A DNA stretch of 64,000 nt, taken from assembly GCA_001596155.1 (NCBI GenBank), contig CP014771.1:2232001-2296000 (forward strand), read 5' to 3'. The first letter of the stretch is position 1, and every line of letters begins with the position of its first letter. Shown here piece after piece: positions 33,701 to 41,916 of this stretch. The notes under the pieces were generated by a model. That model made no database searches. It was not told the DNA's origin and saw only the letters and a list, made by a program, of their open reading frames with translations. This DNA comes from Hymenobacter psoromatis (lineage in GTDB: Bacteria; Bacteroidota; Bacteroidia; Cytophagales; Hymenobacteraceae). The position numbers and the translations under genes were made by a program.

Positions 33701-35618
33701 CGGGGGCGCTGCCGGCACACACCGTCTGGTCGGCGGCGATGCTGCCGGCCACCAGGGCCGGCAGCACGGTGATGGCGATGGAGGCCGTGGGCGTGCGCGG
33801 CGCGCAAAAGCCCGAGGTAACCAGCCGCCGGAAGTAGGTCGTGACGGTCAGCACGGCCGGCGCGTAGGCTGGAGCATTTGCTCCCGGAATATCGGTCCAG
33901 GTAGCATTATCCGGCGACGACTGCCACTGGTAGCTGAACTGTCCGGTGCCGGCTCCGGCCGGGGCCGCGCTGGTCAGCGGGGCCGGCGCGGAGCCGGCGC
34001 ACACCGTTTGGGCCGCCGCGATGCTGCCCGGCGTGGGCGCGCCCGGCACCGGCACCTGGCTCTGAATCTGCCGGCAAAAGCAGTTGGTCGAGATGAGGAG
34101 CGTTACCACGTAGCTCTTCGCGCTGGGGAAGGTGTGGACCGGATTGGCTAGCGTCGATTTAGGACTGCCATCGCCAAAATCCCAGGAGTAGGTCGGCGAG
34201 TCAAAATCGATGGGCGGGCTCGTAAACGTGATTTCCAGGCAAGCCGTGGATTGCGCCCCGAAGCCGAATTGCAGCAACGAGCTTTGGTTGAAGTTGACCA
34301 GGCCCAAGCTGCTCAGGCGGCCGCCCAGTTTCAGGCTGTCATCGACGTAGCGGGCCTTGGGTCCCAGCGAGTCGGGGTGGGCGATGAAGCCCAGCGCGGG
34401 CTGGTTGTTGCGGGCCACGTAAATCTTGCCATCGGGAGCGGCCTGCAGGGAGCCCAGGTCGGCGGGGGTCTTTTGCTTGAGCGGAATATCCTGCTCAGTA
34501 ACCGCCGGGCCGTTGCCACTGATGTCGAATTGCAGCAGCCTGGGCGGGTTCATCACCGTGGCGTAGAGGTAGCTGCCGGGCGAAAACCCAACCCCGTAGT
34601 ATTTCCCCTTGCCTTTATCAACAATATAAGGAATCTTAGGATTAGCGCTCACTATACCCGTGCCGGTATCAAACGCAAACAGCTCGACGGTGCTGCTGCT
34701 GTCGCCCAGCGCTTCGCTGTAGCGGGCCAGGGCCAGCCGCTGGCCGTCGGGCGTTACCCTCATCTGGCCTTTGTAGCCCACGGGCGACACGCTCGGCGCG
34801 TGCAGGCTGCCGACGGCCGAGATAATGGGGGTAGTATCCACGCCGGTCGTCAGCCGCACGCGGTAGGCCAGAAAGGCATCGCCGCGGTTGTCGTTGCCGG
34901 CTTTGGCAGCGCCCCAGCCGTGCGCGATAACCCAGATGTCGCAGCCGTTTTTGTGAAAAACGCCCGTTAGCTTCTCCGCCGTGCCGCGGGCCAGGGGCGT
35001 GTTTTTGGTAGCCGCGATGACGGTGCCCGGCCCGCCACCCCCCGGAATGTCTATTTCCGAGTAGTTCAGGCCCGCGGTGCTGTCCAGGGTGAAGAGCAGG
35101 TAGCGCGTCGGCTGGCCCGGCATAACCACGCCCGGCATCCTGATGGGTAGGGGGCCGTCGGTGCTGAAGCGGCTGCCCGCCAGCCCCGTGCCGTTGGTCA
35201 TCACGGTGCCGTCGCCGTTCCACACGGTTTCGCCGTTGCTGTAGAAGAGGATTTTGCCGTTGGCATCCGACATCACCCCCGAGCCGGCGGGGGCATCCAT
35301 CGCCCCATTGGTAAGCACCGTCGGCGGGATGGAGTCGGTGGCCTGGTTGAAATCGAGCCCCGCCTTGAAGCCGAAGTACCAGGTATTGGCGAATTTCGTA
35401 TCGGCCGCGCACTCGGGGGGCGGCGTGCCCTGGGCGCGGGCGGTGGTGGCCGCGCCGCTCAGCAGCAGGAGCAGCAGCGCCAGCAGCCAGCCGCCCGCTG
35501 GCCGCGGACGCCCCGCTGGCGGCGGGCGGCGCTGGCCGGCTGGCCGGCCGGGGGTAGCAGCCGGCGGGCAAGAACTATAAATATCAGACAGGGCAGGATG
35601 CGGTAGCTCTGCGGGCAT
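30747..35618 (-). CDS. giant T9SS-exported protein with Ig-like repeats and gliding-type C-terminal domain
   Basis: About 1623 residues. A long N-terminal basic, Pro/Arg-rich region ends in the signal anchor WLLALLLLLLSGAATTARAQ. Residues about 60-440 form a propeller-like region with YFGFKAGLDFNQAT and repeated PDG/DGK motifs. Next is a PKD domain (SWDFGDGSPKSTLANPVHTF), then eight tandem Ig-like repeats of about 92 residues, each with CAG/CPG near the start, FAYQWESSPDN, TYAPGPLTATTYFRR and ITVLPAL. Two more Ig-like domains follow, then the type B sorting domain (IRIPNVFTPNGDGRDDTWQI ... VFNRWGSKIF). It is likely a cell-surface adhesin or gliding/SprB-like partner of the adjacent PorP protein. 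ATG 35618 fits; a GTG-type start at 35675 is less likely. Confidence 0.9.
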   Translation of the reverse strand: MPAELPHPALSDIYSSCPPAATPGRPAGQRRPPPAGRPRPAGGWLLALLLLLLSGAATTARAQGTPPPECAADTKFANTWYFGFKAGLDFNQATDSIPPTVLTNGAMDAPAGSGVMSDANGKILFYSNGETVWNGDGTVMTNGTGLAGSRFSTDGPLPIRMPGVVMPGQPTRYLLFTLDSTAGLNYSEIDIPGGGGPGTVIAATKNTPLARGTAEKLTGVFHKNGCDIWVIAHGWGAAKAGNDNRGDAFLAYRVRLTTGVDTTPIISAVGSLHAPSVSPVGYKGQMRVTPDGQRLALARYSEALGDSSSTVELFAFDTGTGIVSANPKIPYIVDKGKGKYYGVGFSPGSYLYATVMNPPRLLQFDISGNGPAVTEQDIPLKQKTPADLGSLQAAPDGKIYVARNNQPALGFIAHPDSLGPKARYVDDSLKLGGRLSSLGLVNFNQSSLLQFGFGAQSTACLEITFTSPPIDFDSPTYSWDFGDGSPKSTLANPVHTFPSAKSYVVTLLISTNCFCRQIQSQVPVPGAPTPGSIAAAQTVCAGSAPAPLTSAAPAGAGTGQFSYQWQSSPDNATWTDIPGANAPAYAPAVLTVTTYFRRLVTSGFCAPRTPTASIAITVLPALVAGSIAADQTVCAGSAPAPLTSLAPATGGTGTFAYQWEASLDNIAWVTINGATAETFAPGPLATTTYFRRQVLSGTCTTAPTNVVTITVTPALVAGTIAADQALCAGATPTPLTSAADAGGGTGTITYQWQSSVDNTTWTAIGGATGPTYAPGALNATTYFRRQASAGSACAPVLSNVVTITITPALAAGTIGTAQTLCPGATPAILNSLAGVSGGTGTFAYQWESSPDNVTWTIIAGATAETYAPGPLTVTTYFRRQVTSGPCGPVYAAPIAITVLPTLTAGTIAADQTVCAGDTPTPLTSTGDAGGGTGTFAYQWEASPDNSNWNAIAGATASTYAPGPVTATTYYRRRVMSGNCGPAYSPVVTITVLPALLAGTIGSDQALCVGTASAPLTSSAPASGGAGTFAYQWESSPDNVTWAAIGGATAETYAPGTLSATTYFRRRVNAGTCAPAVSNVVTITITPALAAGSIGTAQAVCPGATPAALTSLASAGGGTGTFAYQWESSPDNATWTAIGGATAETYAPGPLTATTYFRRQVTSGPCGPVYSASVAITVLPALTAGTIAADQTICAGNTPTPLTSTGDAGGGIGTFAYQWESSADNSTWNAIAGATASTYAPGPLTATTYFRRRVTSGTGTCSTGISNVVTITVQPLVTPTVTLAAPPVQCAGTALTFAAVVTNAGAAPTFQWFVNGAAVASGPTFTSSTLATGDQVRVQVTPTVGLCATGGATATVTVTRTPTPQPTLAIAVQPDAPVCLGSPLTFSIASVTNAGPTPAYQWQVNGNDVAGATTPVFTSTTLRAGQTVTLRLSTADACGQAVTLVSNGVVVRILPPVVVNAGPDKDILAGSSVLLEGTADGTYPVMWTPALGLTFPGNNPLQPLAAPLVTTTYTLSAGVGGCASSSQVTVTVHPAIRIPNVFTPNGDGRDDTWQIEFIDQYPDNTVTVFNRWGSKIFSTENYSRANEWRGDINGQPAPVGTYYYVVVTKGPLGRSYAGSITILY
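31800..34035 (-). repeat. eight tandem 276-bp coding repeats
   Basis: Eight Ig-like repeat units occupy this stretch. In protein order they share the strands YQW(E/Q)(S/A)S(P/L/V)DN and TYF(R)R(R/Q). Units 3, 4, 5 resemble units 6, 7, 8 respectively (for example 'GPCGPVY' in 4 and 7, 'STGDAGGG' in 5 and 8), so a three-unit block has probably been duplicated. Such arrays can recombine and change length. Confidence 0.85.
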
Positions 35619-35956
35619 AGTGGAGCAGGTAAGTGGGCAAGCAGGTAAGCGAGTACTCCAGAAAAAAAGTGCCACCCGCCGCCCCTAAAGGAGAGCCTGA
35701 TAGCCAGCCAGCGCTAAAAAAAGCACTTCCGGCCACTTTCAGTAAAGCTACGCACGGCCAGCCAGGTTTGTACAAAGCCGTGCCCGAATAGTGCTAAAGG
35801 GTACTACTCACCGCCAATTTTGGCTTGGCCCAGCCCCTACCCCCCGCCCGTCGCTAACCTCGCCGTAGTTGTGGCCACCGCCCGCCCGCCCGACGACCAG
35901 TGCGCAAACCGGCGTCCCTGCTTTCAGCCGCCCAATGCGGCTGAAAGCAGCCCGCG
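35619..35956. other. 338-base gap with a strong hairpin, no gene
   Basis: No supported open frame. A perfect hairpin, CTGCTTTCAGCCGC against GCGGCTGAAAGCAG with a 4-5 base loop, lies at 35918-35950 just past the end of the next minus-strand gene and probably ends its transcript. One CCCCTACCCC copy lies at about 35835. The part near 35620-35780 should hold the promoter of the large T9SS gene, but no clear TAnnTTTG box is seen. Confidence 0.65.
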
Positions 35957-36892
35957 CTACTTTGCCATAAACTGCTCCAGCACAGTGCGGTAGGTGTCGG
36001 GCTCTTCAAACCAGGGGAAGTGGCCGCTCTTTTCAAAAAACACGATTTGCGCGCCCGGAATGGCCTGCTTCAGGCGCCAGGCGGTGAGGGGTGCCACGTT
36101 CATATCGTAGCGGCCGGTCAGCACCAGGGTCGGAAACGTGAAGCCCGCCAGCTGGGGCGTAAAATCCTGGGTCGCCGCATCGGCCGATACGGCGGCCGAC
36201 ACGGCCGGCTCCAGGCCCAGCGTGCTGGCGGGCCCGAGCTTCTGGAAGTAGCGGTCGCGCTGGGCCAGCGAGTAGAAGAGCAGGTTGAAGTGGTCGCGCA
36301 GCGATGCCTCGGCGGCCGCCTGCGGCGAAGCTCCGGCCTGAGCCGCCTGCTTGTCCCGGTCCGGCGCATCGGGAAAAACATCGTCGAACAGATGCACAAT
36401 CGTGCGCAGGTTGCTGCTGGCCGCATCCGAGAGCACCAGCTTGGCAATGTGTTCGGGGTGGGCGCTGGCGTAGGCGATGGCCAGCAGGCCGCCGTAGGAG
36501 TCGCCCAGCAGAATAATTTTAGCGAGCCCCAGGCCCTGGCGAAGGGCTTCGAGGTCGGCCACCTGGGCGGCCAGGGTTTGGGGCGCGCCCGCCTGCACCG
36601 GCTGGGAGGCCCCGGTGCCCCGCTGGTCATAGAAAATAACCCGGCGCTGGCGGGCCAGCTGCTGCCACACGTCGGCTGGCAGCAGGTAGGCGTGCGACAG
36701 CCCCGGCCCGCCATTGACGACCAGCAGCGGCAGCGCGGTCGCGTTGCTGCCAAATAGTTCGTAGCCCAGGTCCACCTGCGGCGTGTGGATTTTGCCCACC
36801 CGGTGGGGCAGCGCCTGGCCGTAGGAGCTAGCCGGCAGGGCCAGCCAAGCCAACACATAAAATAGCGGACGGACGGCGCGGAATAGTTTCAT
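35957..36892 (-). CDS. secreted alpha/beta hydrolase, proline iminopeptidase-like
   Basis: A 311-residue exported hydrolase. Signal peptide ends LALPASSYGQ. Oxyanion-hole segment VVNGGPGLSHAY, the DQRGTGAS strand, the nucleophile elbow GDSYGG, and the catalytic His in KSGHFPWFEEPD are all visible; the acid is in TGRYDMNVAP. HGGPG followed by DQRGxGxS is the proline iminopeptidase family signature. The substrate is probably an N-terminal Pro peptide or an ester. No operon partner. Confidence 0.9.
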   Translation of the reverse strand: MKLFRAVRPLFYVLAWLALPASSYGQALPHRVGKIHTPQVDLGYELFGSNATALPLLVVNGGPGLSHAYLLPADVWQQLARQRRVIFYDQRGTGASQPVQAGAPQTLAAQVADLEALRQGLGLAKIILLGDSYGGLLAIAYASAHPEHIAKLVLSDAASSNLRTIVHLFDDVFPDAPDRDKQAAQAGASPQAAAEASLRDHFNLLFYSLAQRDRYFQKLGPASTLGLEPAVSAAVSADAATQDFTPQLAGFTFPTLVLTGRYDMNVAPLTAWRLKQAIPGAQIVFFEKSGHFPWFEEPDTYRTVLEQFMAK

Positions 36893-37225
36893 GGGGAGCA
36901 GGGAAGCTGGTCGAAGCCAAAGAAAAGCGCTGGAAATCGCCGAAAGCTACCCGCCCTTCCTTCCGAGCTGACAACTGTCTGAATAACCTCAAAAATAGGC
37001 TAATGGCCCGCGTTAATTTCCCTACCCCCCTGCTCGCTGCCAACCCCGCCGCAATGGCGGCCGGCCCCTGAGCAAACGACCCTTATGGACGCGCGCAACT
37101 GCCCCAATACCGCTAAACGCGCGCTGATACACTGCGCCGACGCCGGCCGCAGCTATTTCCTTAAAAAGGGGCCGCTTTTACTCTTCTATTTCTACCAAGT
37201 CAATGGTATTTTCCCCATTAATCTG
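36893..37225. other. 333-base gap, no supported gene
   Basis: A possible 53-codon frame (37085-37246) begins MDARNCPNTAKRALIHC, but it overlaps the downstream gene's 3' end and resembles nothing known, so it is not annotated. The left 100 bases should carry the promoter of the hydrolase. One CCCTACCCCC copy at about 37021. Confidence 0.5.
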
Positions 37226-37624
37226 CTACTGCCTGAAAGCGAATAGCAAGCGCCGCTGCAAGTAAAGTGGCTGCGGTTGGTGCTGCTCAAACCGTTGGAC
37301 CGCAGCATCTTCCCGACGTTTGCTGTAGCGTTTCCAATTCACTATACCTTGTACCGCATGCGCGGTATAAATACCCATCACGGACAAGCTGAGCACTTGC
37401 CGAGCAGTAGAAATCCCCGGACTGGCCAGCTCATCTAGCCCGAATCCTATCACTAGCCCCGACGACAAAGTCATCCCTCGGGTGAGGCGGCGAGTATGTC
37501 GAAATACCTGACGCAGCGTGGCCACGCTATCTGCATGCGTGGCTAGTGGCTTGGGAGGTGAGAACTTTTGGGCTCGCCCTGGGAAGGTGACTAACCCGAG
37601 AAACAGGATAAGCAGTGGTCTCAT
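37226..37624 (-). CDS. hypothetical exported or membrane-associated small protein
   Basis: A 132-residue protein. MRPLLILFLGLVTFPGRAQ looks like a signal peptide. The middle has LSSGLVIGFGLDELASPGI and ARQVLSLSVMGIYTAHAVQG, two moderately hydrophobic helices, and the C-terminus is basic (WKRYSKRREDA). Less GC-rich than most neighbours. No family recognised. ATG 37624 is preferred over a GTG three codons earlier. Confidence 0.6.
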   Translation of the reverse strand: MRPLLILFLGLVTFPGRAQKFSPPKPLATHADSVATLRQVFRHTRRLTRGMTLSSGLVIGFGLDELASPGISTARQVLSLSVMGIYTAHAVQGIVNWKRYSKRREDAAVQRFEQHQPQPLYLQRRLLFAFRQ

Positions 37625-37805
37625 AAAGACCAATTTATTAGCCAGTTATGAGTTTCATGTGAACATATTTGCTTAATAAAATACCCGTTAATAGCGGGTG
37701 AAATAGTACACCAGTTTGAGAACTGCTCTAAGAGGATGACTAGTTGAAAGAATCAGGTCTTATTTCATCTCTTAAGCAGTCGTTTAAGAAACGCAACCAT
37801 TTTCC

Positions 37806-38525
37806 CTACCCCCGCACCAGCTTGCCGCCGTCCCAGAGGGGTAGCACGTCGGGGTAGATGTCGATTTTGGTGCAGAACACGAAGTCGTCGTTGGCCTCCA
37901 GGGCGCGTAGGCGGCGCACGGCGGCCGATTGCAGCAGGTAGCCGGGCAGGTCGGCGCGGGCGTTTTGCCAGAGTTGGTAGGCGGCCAGCGCGGCATCCGA
38001 CTGCGTGATGTCGAGGCCGTGGGGCAGCAGGCGCTCGGCCAGCGCGCCGCCCAACAGCGTGTCTTCGAGGCAAAACTGGCCCTTCCAGCCGGCGGCCACT
38101 ACCAGGATATCGCGCTGCCGGGCCAGGCAAAAATCGGCCACGGCGGCCAGGTTCAGGAACGCGCCGCACACCACGGCCTCGGCGGCCAGCGACTGGCGCA
38201 GGGCCTTGGTGCCGTTGGTGGTGCTGATGGCCAGGGCGCGGCCCCGCACCGGAAAATCCTCGTGCAGCAGTTCGAAGGGCGAGTTGCCCAGGTCGAAGCC
38301 CTCGGCGGGCACGCCGTCGCGCTCGGCGGCCGTGATGCAGCCGTGCGCGCGGCCCAGGGCGGCGCACTCTTCCAGGGTGCTCGCGGGGTACACTGCGGTC
38401 ATGCCCGACGCCAGGGCCGTGGCAATGGTGCTGGTGGCGCGCAACACGTCCACGATGACGGCCACTTGGCCGCGCAGGTCGTAGAGCGGCAGCAGCTCGG
38501 GCGAGTAGCAGATATCGAGTTTCAA
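37806..38525 (-). CDS. comB: 2-phosphosulfolactate phosphatase-like protein (ComB)
   Basis: A 239-residue protein. VIVDVLRATSTIATALASG, FDLGNSPFE, and the active-site-like segment STTNGTKALRQS are hallmark ComB motifs. In methanogens ComB removes phosphate in coenzyme M synthesis; in bacteria the family's role is less clear (sulfolactate-type metabolites are possible). It starts at TTG 38525 (MKLDICYSPELL), matching family N-termini; the longer open frame upstream runs through an intergenic repeat and into gcvT antisense. Stop in GGGGTAGGG. Confidence 0.86.
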   Translation of the reverse strand: MKLDICYSPELLPLYDLRGQVAVIVDVLRATSTIATALASGMTAVYPASTLEECAALGRAHGCITAAERDGVPAEGFDLGNSPFELLHEDFPVRGRALAISTTNGTKALRQSLAAEAVVCGAFLNLAAVADFCLARQRDILVVAAGWKGQFCLEDTLLGGALAERLLPHGLDITQSDAALAAYQLWQNARADLPGYLLQSAAVRRLRALEANDDFVFCTKIDIYPDVLPLWDGGKLVRG

Positions 38526-38551
38526 GTTGTTTGTTTTTAAATAGTTGCGAA

Positions 38552-38652
38552 AGAACGTCATGCTGAGCTTGCCGAAGCATCTCGCTCGCATCATTGGAGG
38601 GCTTAGCCAACGATGCGAGCGAGATGCTTCGGCAAGCTCAGCATGACGTTCT
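38552..38652. repeat. intergenic inverted repeat (family A, GTCATGCTGAG variant)
   Basis: Arms starting AGAACGTCATGCTGAGCTTG are complementary over about 40 bases, with a ~20-base loop. It lies between comB and gcvT on the same strand. Confidence 0.85.
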
Positions 38653-38671
38653 CTACTCAAAAAAGAATTCC

Positions 38672-39784
38672 CTACCCCTCCTCCGTGCCCGGAACCAGCG
38701 GCAGCTTGCTTACGGTGGCGGGCAGATTCTTGCCGCGCACCTGCACGAAAATGGGCGTGCCGGGCGCGGCAAACTCCGCTTGCACGTAGCCCAGGCCAAT
38801 GCCTCGGCTGAGGCTCGGCGACTGTCCGCCGCTGGTGACTTCGCCGATGGGCGCGCCTTGCGCGTCCACGAGGGGGTAGTGGCTGCGGGGCAAGCCGCCG
38901 GGGCCGTCCATGACGAAGCCCACCAGCTTGCGCGGGACGCCGGCCGCTTTCTGGGCTTTTAGCGCCTCGCTGTTGGTGAAGTCTTTGGTGAACTTGGTAA
39001 TCCAGCCCAGGCCGGCTTCGAGGGGTGAAGTGGTGTCGGTGATGTCGTTGCCGTAGAGGCAGTAGCCCATTTCGAGGCGCAGCGTGTCGCGCGCGCCCAG
39101 CCCGATGGGCTTGATACCGAAGGGCTTGCCGGCTTCCATCACCTTGTCCCACACGGCGGCGGCGTGCTCGTTGGGCACGTACAGCTCGAAGCCGCCCGCC
39201 CCGGTGTAGCCCGTGGCCGAAATAATGACGCCCGGCGCATCGGCAAAAGTGCCCTGCACAAAGCTATAATACGGAATGGCCGCCAGGTCCACGCTGGTGA
39301 GCGCGCGCAGGGCGGCGGCGGCCTTCGGCCCCTGCACGGCGAAGAGGCTGAGCTGGTCGGAGAGGTTTTCCATCGCTACCCCCTCGGTGTTGTGCTGTTG
39401 CAGCCAATTCCAATCCTTGTCGATGTTGGAAGCATTGACTACCAGGAAGTAATCCTCCTCGGCCAGCATGTACACGAGCAGGTCGTCCACGATGCCGCCG
39501 TTGGCGTTGGGCAGGCACGAGTACTGCGCCTTGCCGGGCGCGAGCTTGCTGGCGTCGTTGCTGGTGGTGCGCTGGATGAGGTCGAGGGCGCGCGGGCCGC
39601 GCAGCCGAAATTCGCCCATGTGCGACACGTCGAATATCCCTACCCCCCGCCGCACGGTGTGGTGCTCTTCGAGGTCGGAAGAGTAGCGCACGGGCATGGC
39701 GTAGCCGGCAAACGGGACGATTTTGGCCCCCAGCTGCTGGTGGGTGGCGTGCAGGGCAACGGTTTTGAGCGGGGTGGCTTCCAT
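38672..39784 (-). CDS. gcvT: glycine cleavage system aminomethyltransferase (T protein)
   Basis: A 370-residue GcvT. It transfers the methylene group from the aminomethyl-lipoyl H protein to tetrahydrofolate, giving 5,10-methylene-THF and ammonia. Visible hallmarks: [41 protein letters not shown], and the folate-binding region near [16 protein letters not shown] with [18 protein letters not shown]. The C-terminal barrel ends [14 protein letters not shown] 39784 matches the family start. A -7 promoter box lies just upstream. The stop is in GGGGTAGGG. No gcvH or gcvP adjacent. Confidence 0.95.
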   Translation of the reverse strand: MEATPLKTVALHATHQQLGAKIVPFAGYAMPVRYSSDLEEHHTVRRGVGIFDVSHMGEFRLRGPRALDLIQRTTSNDASKLAPGKAQYSCLPNANGGIVDDLLVYMLAEEDYFLVVNASNIDKDWNWLQQHNTEGVAMENLSDQLSLFAVQGPKAAAALRALTSVDLAAIPYYSFVQGTFADAPGVIISATGYTGAGGFELYVPNEHAAAVWDKVMEAGKPFGIKPIGLGARDTLRLEMGYCLYGNDITDTTSPLEAGLGWITKFTKDFTNSEALKAQKAAGVPRKLVGFVMDGPGGLPRSHYPLVDAQGAPIGEVTSGGQSPSLSRGIGLGYVQAEFAAPGTPIFVQVRGKNLPATVSKLPLVPGTEEG

Positions 39785-39832
39785 GAAAAAGAGGGGGTAG
39801 GCAGGATATGGGCCGGCTGAGGCGGGCCGGGG

Positions 39833-39840
39833 CAAAGCTA
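39833..39840 (-). promoter_or_regulatory. Bacteroidota -7 promoter box of gcvT
   Basis: On the minus strand TAGCTTTG matches TAnnTTTG, 49 bases upstream of the gcvT ATG. The intergenic region is only 102 bases, so it must hold both divergent promoters. Confidence 0.55.
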
Positions 39841-39886
39841 CTTCGCGCCCGCGCAACGCGCCCGGCCGGCCGCCTACCTTTACGCC

Positions 39887-40258
39887 ATGACCCCCGAAGC
39901 CATCAAGCAGGACTTTGAGTCCGCCCTCGTCAAGCATTTTTCCTTTAAAGCCCGGCTTCGGTCCTTCCTGCATGGCAACGGCAACGAGGAAGGCCCCCTG
40001 CGCGACCCCGACCAGTGCAGCCTGGGGCACTGGATAACCGAGCGCCGCCAGGGTACCTACCACCACCTGCCCGAGATGGGCGAGCTCGACCGGCAGCACC
40101 GCCTTATTCATCAGCAGGCCAGTCGGCTCATGGACCTGCACCTGGCCGGCCACCGCGAAGAGGCCCAGGCGGGCTTTAGCGAAGTGCAGGCCATAGCCGA
40201 CCACATGGTGGTGCTGTTTCAAACTATAGAAGCCAAGCTGCGTACTGCGCAGGGCTGA
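39887..40258 (+). CDS. CZB domain zinc-binding protein
   Basis: A 123-residue soluble helical protein. The chemoreceptor zinc-binding (CZB) domain ligands are visible: His in [11 protein letters not shown], Cys in DQCSLGHWI, and the two His in [15 protein letters not shown] modules sense zinc or oxidants such as hypochlorite, usually as the C-terminus of chemoreceptors or diguanylate cyclases; here it stands alone. It is 17 bases upstream of a CHASE3 histidine kinase on the same strand, so it probably modulates that kinase. Confidence 0.86.
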   Translation: MTPEAIKQDFESALVKHFSFKARLRSFLHGNGNEEGPLRDPDQCSLGHWITERRQGTYHHLPEMGELDRQHRLIHQQASRLMDLHLAGHREEAQAGFSEVQAIADHMVVLFQTIEAKLRTAQG

Positions 40259-40275
40259 GAGCGCAGCCGGCCGTT

Positions 40276-41835
40276 ATGAAAGTAAACCTTACTACTAAAA
40301 TCTTTGCCGGCTTTTTACTGCTGCTGGGCTTATTTGCGGCGGTAGTAATTGTGAATTATCGCCTGGCCGACCAGGTGCTGCGCAACTCGCAGGGGGTAGA
40401 AACCTCGCAGCGCACTTCGGCCGACGGCACCACGCTGCTGCGGAGCATTATTGACATGGAAACCGGCTTCCGGGGCTACCTGCTGCTGGGCAATGAGCAA
40501 ATGCTGGAGCCGTATTACGTGGGTGAGCGCGACCTGCTGCGCCGCTTCTCGACCCTGCGTGAAGAGCTGGCCAATGAGCCGGCGCAGCGCCAGCGCCTCG
40601 ACACCACGCAGCACCTGTTTCAGCAATGGTCGGCCTACACGCAGCTACTGGTGAGCGAGAAGCGCGCCGCTCACCAGCGCGACCCCAAGCTGGATGGCCT
40701 GAATGGCATGCCCCACGCCCAGCTGGCCTCGGGCATGGCGGGTAAACAAATAATGGATGCCATTCGCTTTCAGATGGGCAACTTCGACGTGACGGAGGAT
40801 AGCAACCGCCAGCTGCAGCGCCAGCGCCTGGCCGACAGCATCTCGCGCGCCCAGAAGCTTTCGGGGTTGATAACGGGCCTGGCGCTCATATTTGGACTAC
40901 TGTGGGCCGTGTATATCGTGCGGCTGCTGGCCCGGCGCCTGCGCGGCATGGTCTTGCTGGCCCGCCGCCTGGCCGAGGGCGACTACAAGTCGCAGCTCGT
41001 GGACCACGAGAACGACGAGGTGAGTGAGTTAACCACTACGCTCAACACGATGGCGCGCACCATCGACCAGAATATCAGCCAATTGGAAGGCCGCAACCAG
41101 GAGCTAGACCAGTTTGCCTACGTAGTATCGCACGACCTGAAGGCACCCCTGCGGGGCATCGAGAGCGCCTCGCGCTGGATTGAGGAAGACATGGGCAAGG
41201 ACTCGCTGCCGCCCCACATCCGCGAGTTTCTGGCCCTGATGCGGCAGCGCGTGCACCGCATGGAAAACCTGATTACCGGCATTCTGGCCCTGGCCCGCGT
41301 GGGCCGGGTGGTCGAAGCCGACGAGGCCGTATTCGTGCGCCAGCTGCTGCGCGAAATTGCCGACACCATCGGCCTGCCCGACGGCATGCAGCTGGAGCTG
41401 CCGTTCTTCCTTCCTACCCTGCCCACCAACCGCACCCAGCTTGAGCAGGTATTCAGCAACCTGATTTCCAACGCCATAAAGTACCACGACCATCCCGGCA
41501 CGGGCATCCTTCGCATTGGCTGCGAAGACCTGGACGATAACTTCTACCGCTTCTCGGTGCAGGATGATGGCCCCGGCATCGCGCCGGAGTATCATGAGCG
41601 AATCTTCATCATTTTTCAAACCCTCGTGGAGCGCGATGCGCTCGAAAGCACGGGGGTAGGGCTGGCCATCGTGAAGAAGATAGTGGAGCGCCAGGGCGGC
41701 CGCATCTGGGTCGAATCGACTGAGGGGCAAGGCGCTACGTTCTTTTTTACTTGGCCTAAGAAGCCGGTGGCGAAGGCCGCCACGGCGGCGGCCCAGGCCG
41801 TGCCGGCAGCCCAGCTCGCTGCGGCGGTCAGGTAA
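40276..41835 (+). CDS. CHASE3 sensor histidine kinase
   Basis: A 519-residue inner-membrane kinase. Two helices (LTTKIFAGFLLLLGLFAAVV and LSGLITGLALIFGLLWAVYI) bracket a periplasmic CHASE3 domain, which shows the GYLLLGNEQML core. A HAMP linker follows (LLARRLAEGDYKSQL). HisKA has VVSHDLKAPLRG with His286. The ATPase domain has SNLISNAIKYHD, VQDDGPGIAP and STGVGLAIVKKIVE. The last 25 residues are Ala-rich. It lies between a CZB protein and a response regulator, so the three likely form one signalling unit. Ligand unknown. Confidence 0.93.
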   Translation: MKVNLTTKIFAGFLLLLGLFAAVVIVNYRLADQVLRNSQGVETSQRTSADGTTLLRSIIDMETGFRGYLLLGNEQMLEPYYVGERDLLRRFSTLREELANEPAQRQRLDTTQHLFQQWSAYTQLLVSEKRAAHQRDPKLDGLNGMPHAQLASGMAGKQIMDAIRFQMGNFDVTEDSNRQLQRQRLADSISRAQKLSGLITGLALIFGLLWAVYIVRLLARRLRGMVLLARRLAEGDYKSQLVDHENDEVSELTTTLNTMARTIDQNISQLEGRNQELDQFAYVVSHDLKAPLRGIESASRWIEEDMGKDSLPPHIREFLALMRQRVHRMENLITGILALARVGRVVEADEAVFVRQLLREIADTIGLPDGMQLELPFFLPTLPTNRTQLEQVFSNLISNAIKYHDHPGTGILRIGCEDLDDNFYRFSVQDDGPGIAPEYHERIFIIFQTLVERDALESTGVGLAIVKKIVERQGGRIWVESTEGQGATFFFTWPKKPVAKAATAAAQAVPAAQLAAAVR

Positions 41836-41916
41836 GCGTGCCGTATCCTTTCCAACTGCCTCTGCGTTAGCATAGCCCAGCCTATTTCGGTGCTGACCTG
41901 CCTTTACTCCTACTCT

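Noticed and set aside
31800..34035. Tandem coding repeats as separate genes
   Set aside because: They lie in one uninterrupted frame with a common C-terminal sorting domain.
32886..34151. 421-codon open frame on the plus strand, antisense to the Ig-like repeats
   Set aside because: Its product is Gly/Arg-rich and repeats with the same period as the real gene on the other strand; it is a shadow of GC-rich codons.
37085..37246. 53-codon frame with ATG start and TAG stop
   Set aside because: It overlaps the 3' end of the gene at 37226-37624, has no signal or family, and lies in a promoter gap. Too weak to annotate.
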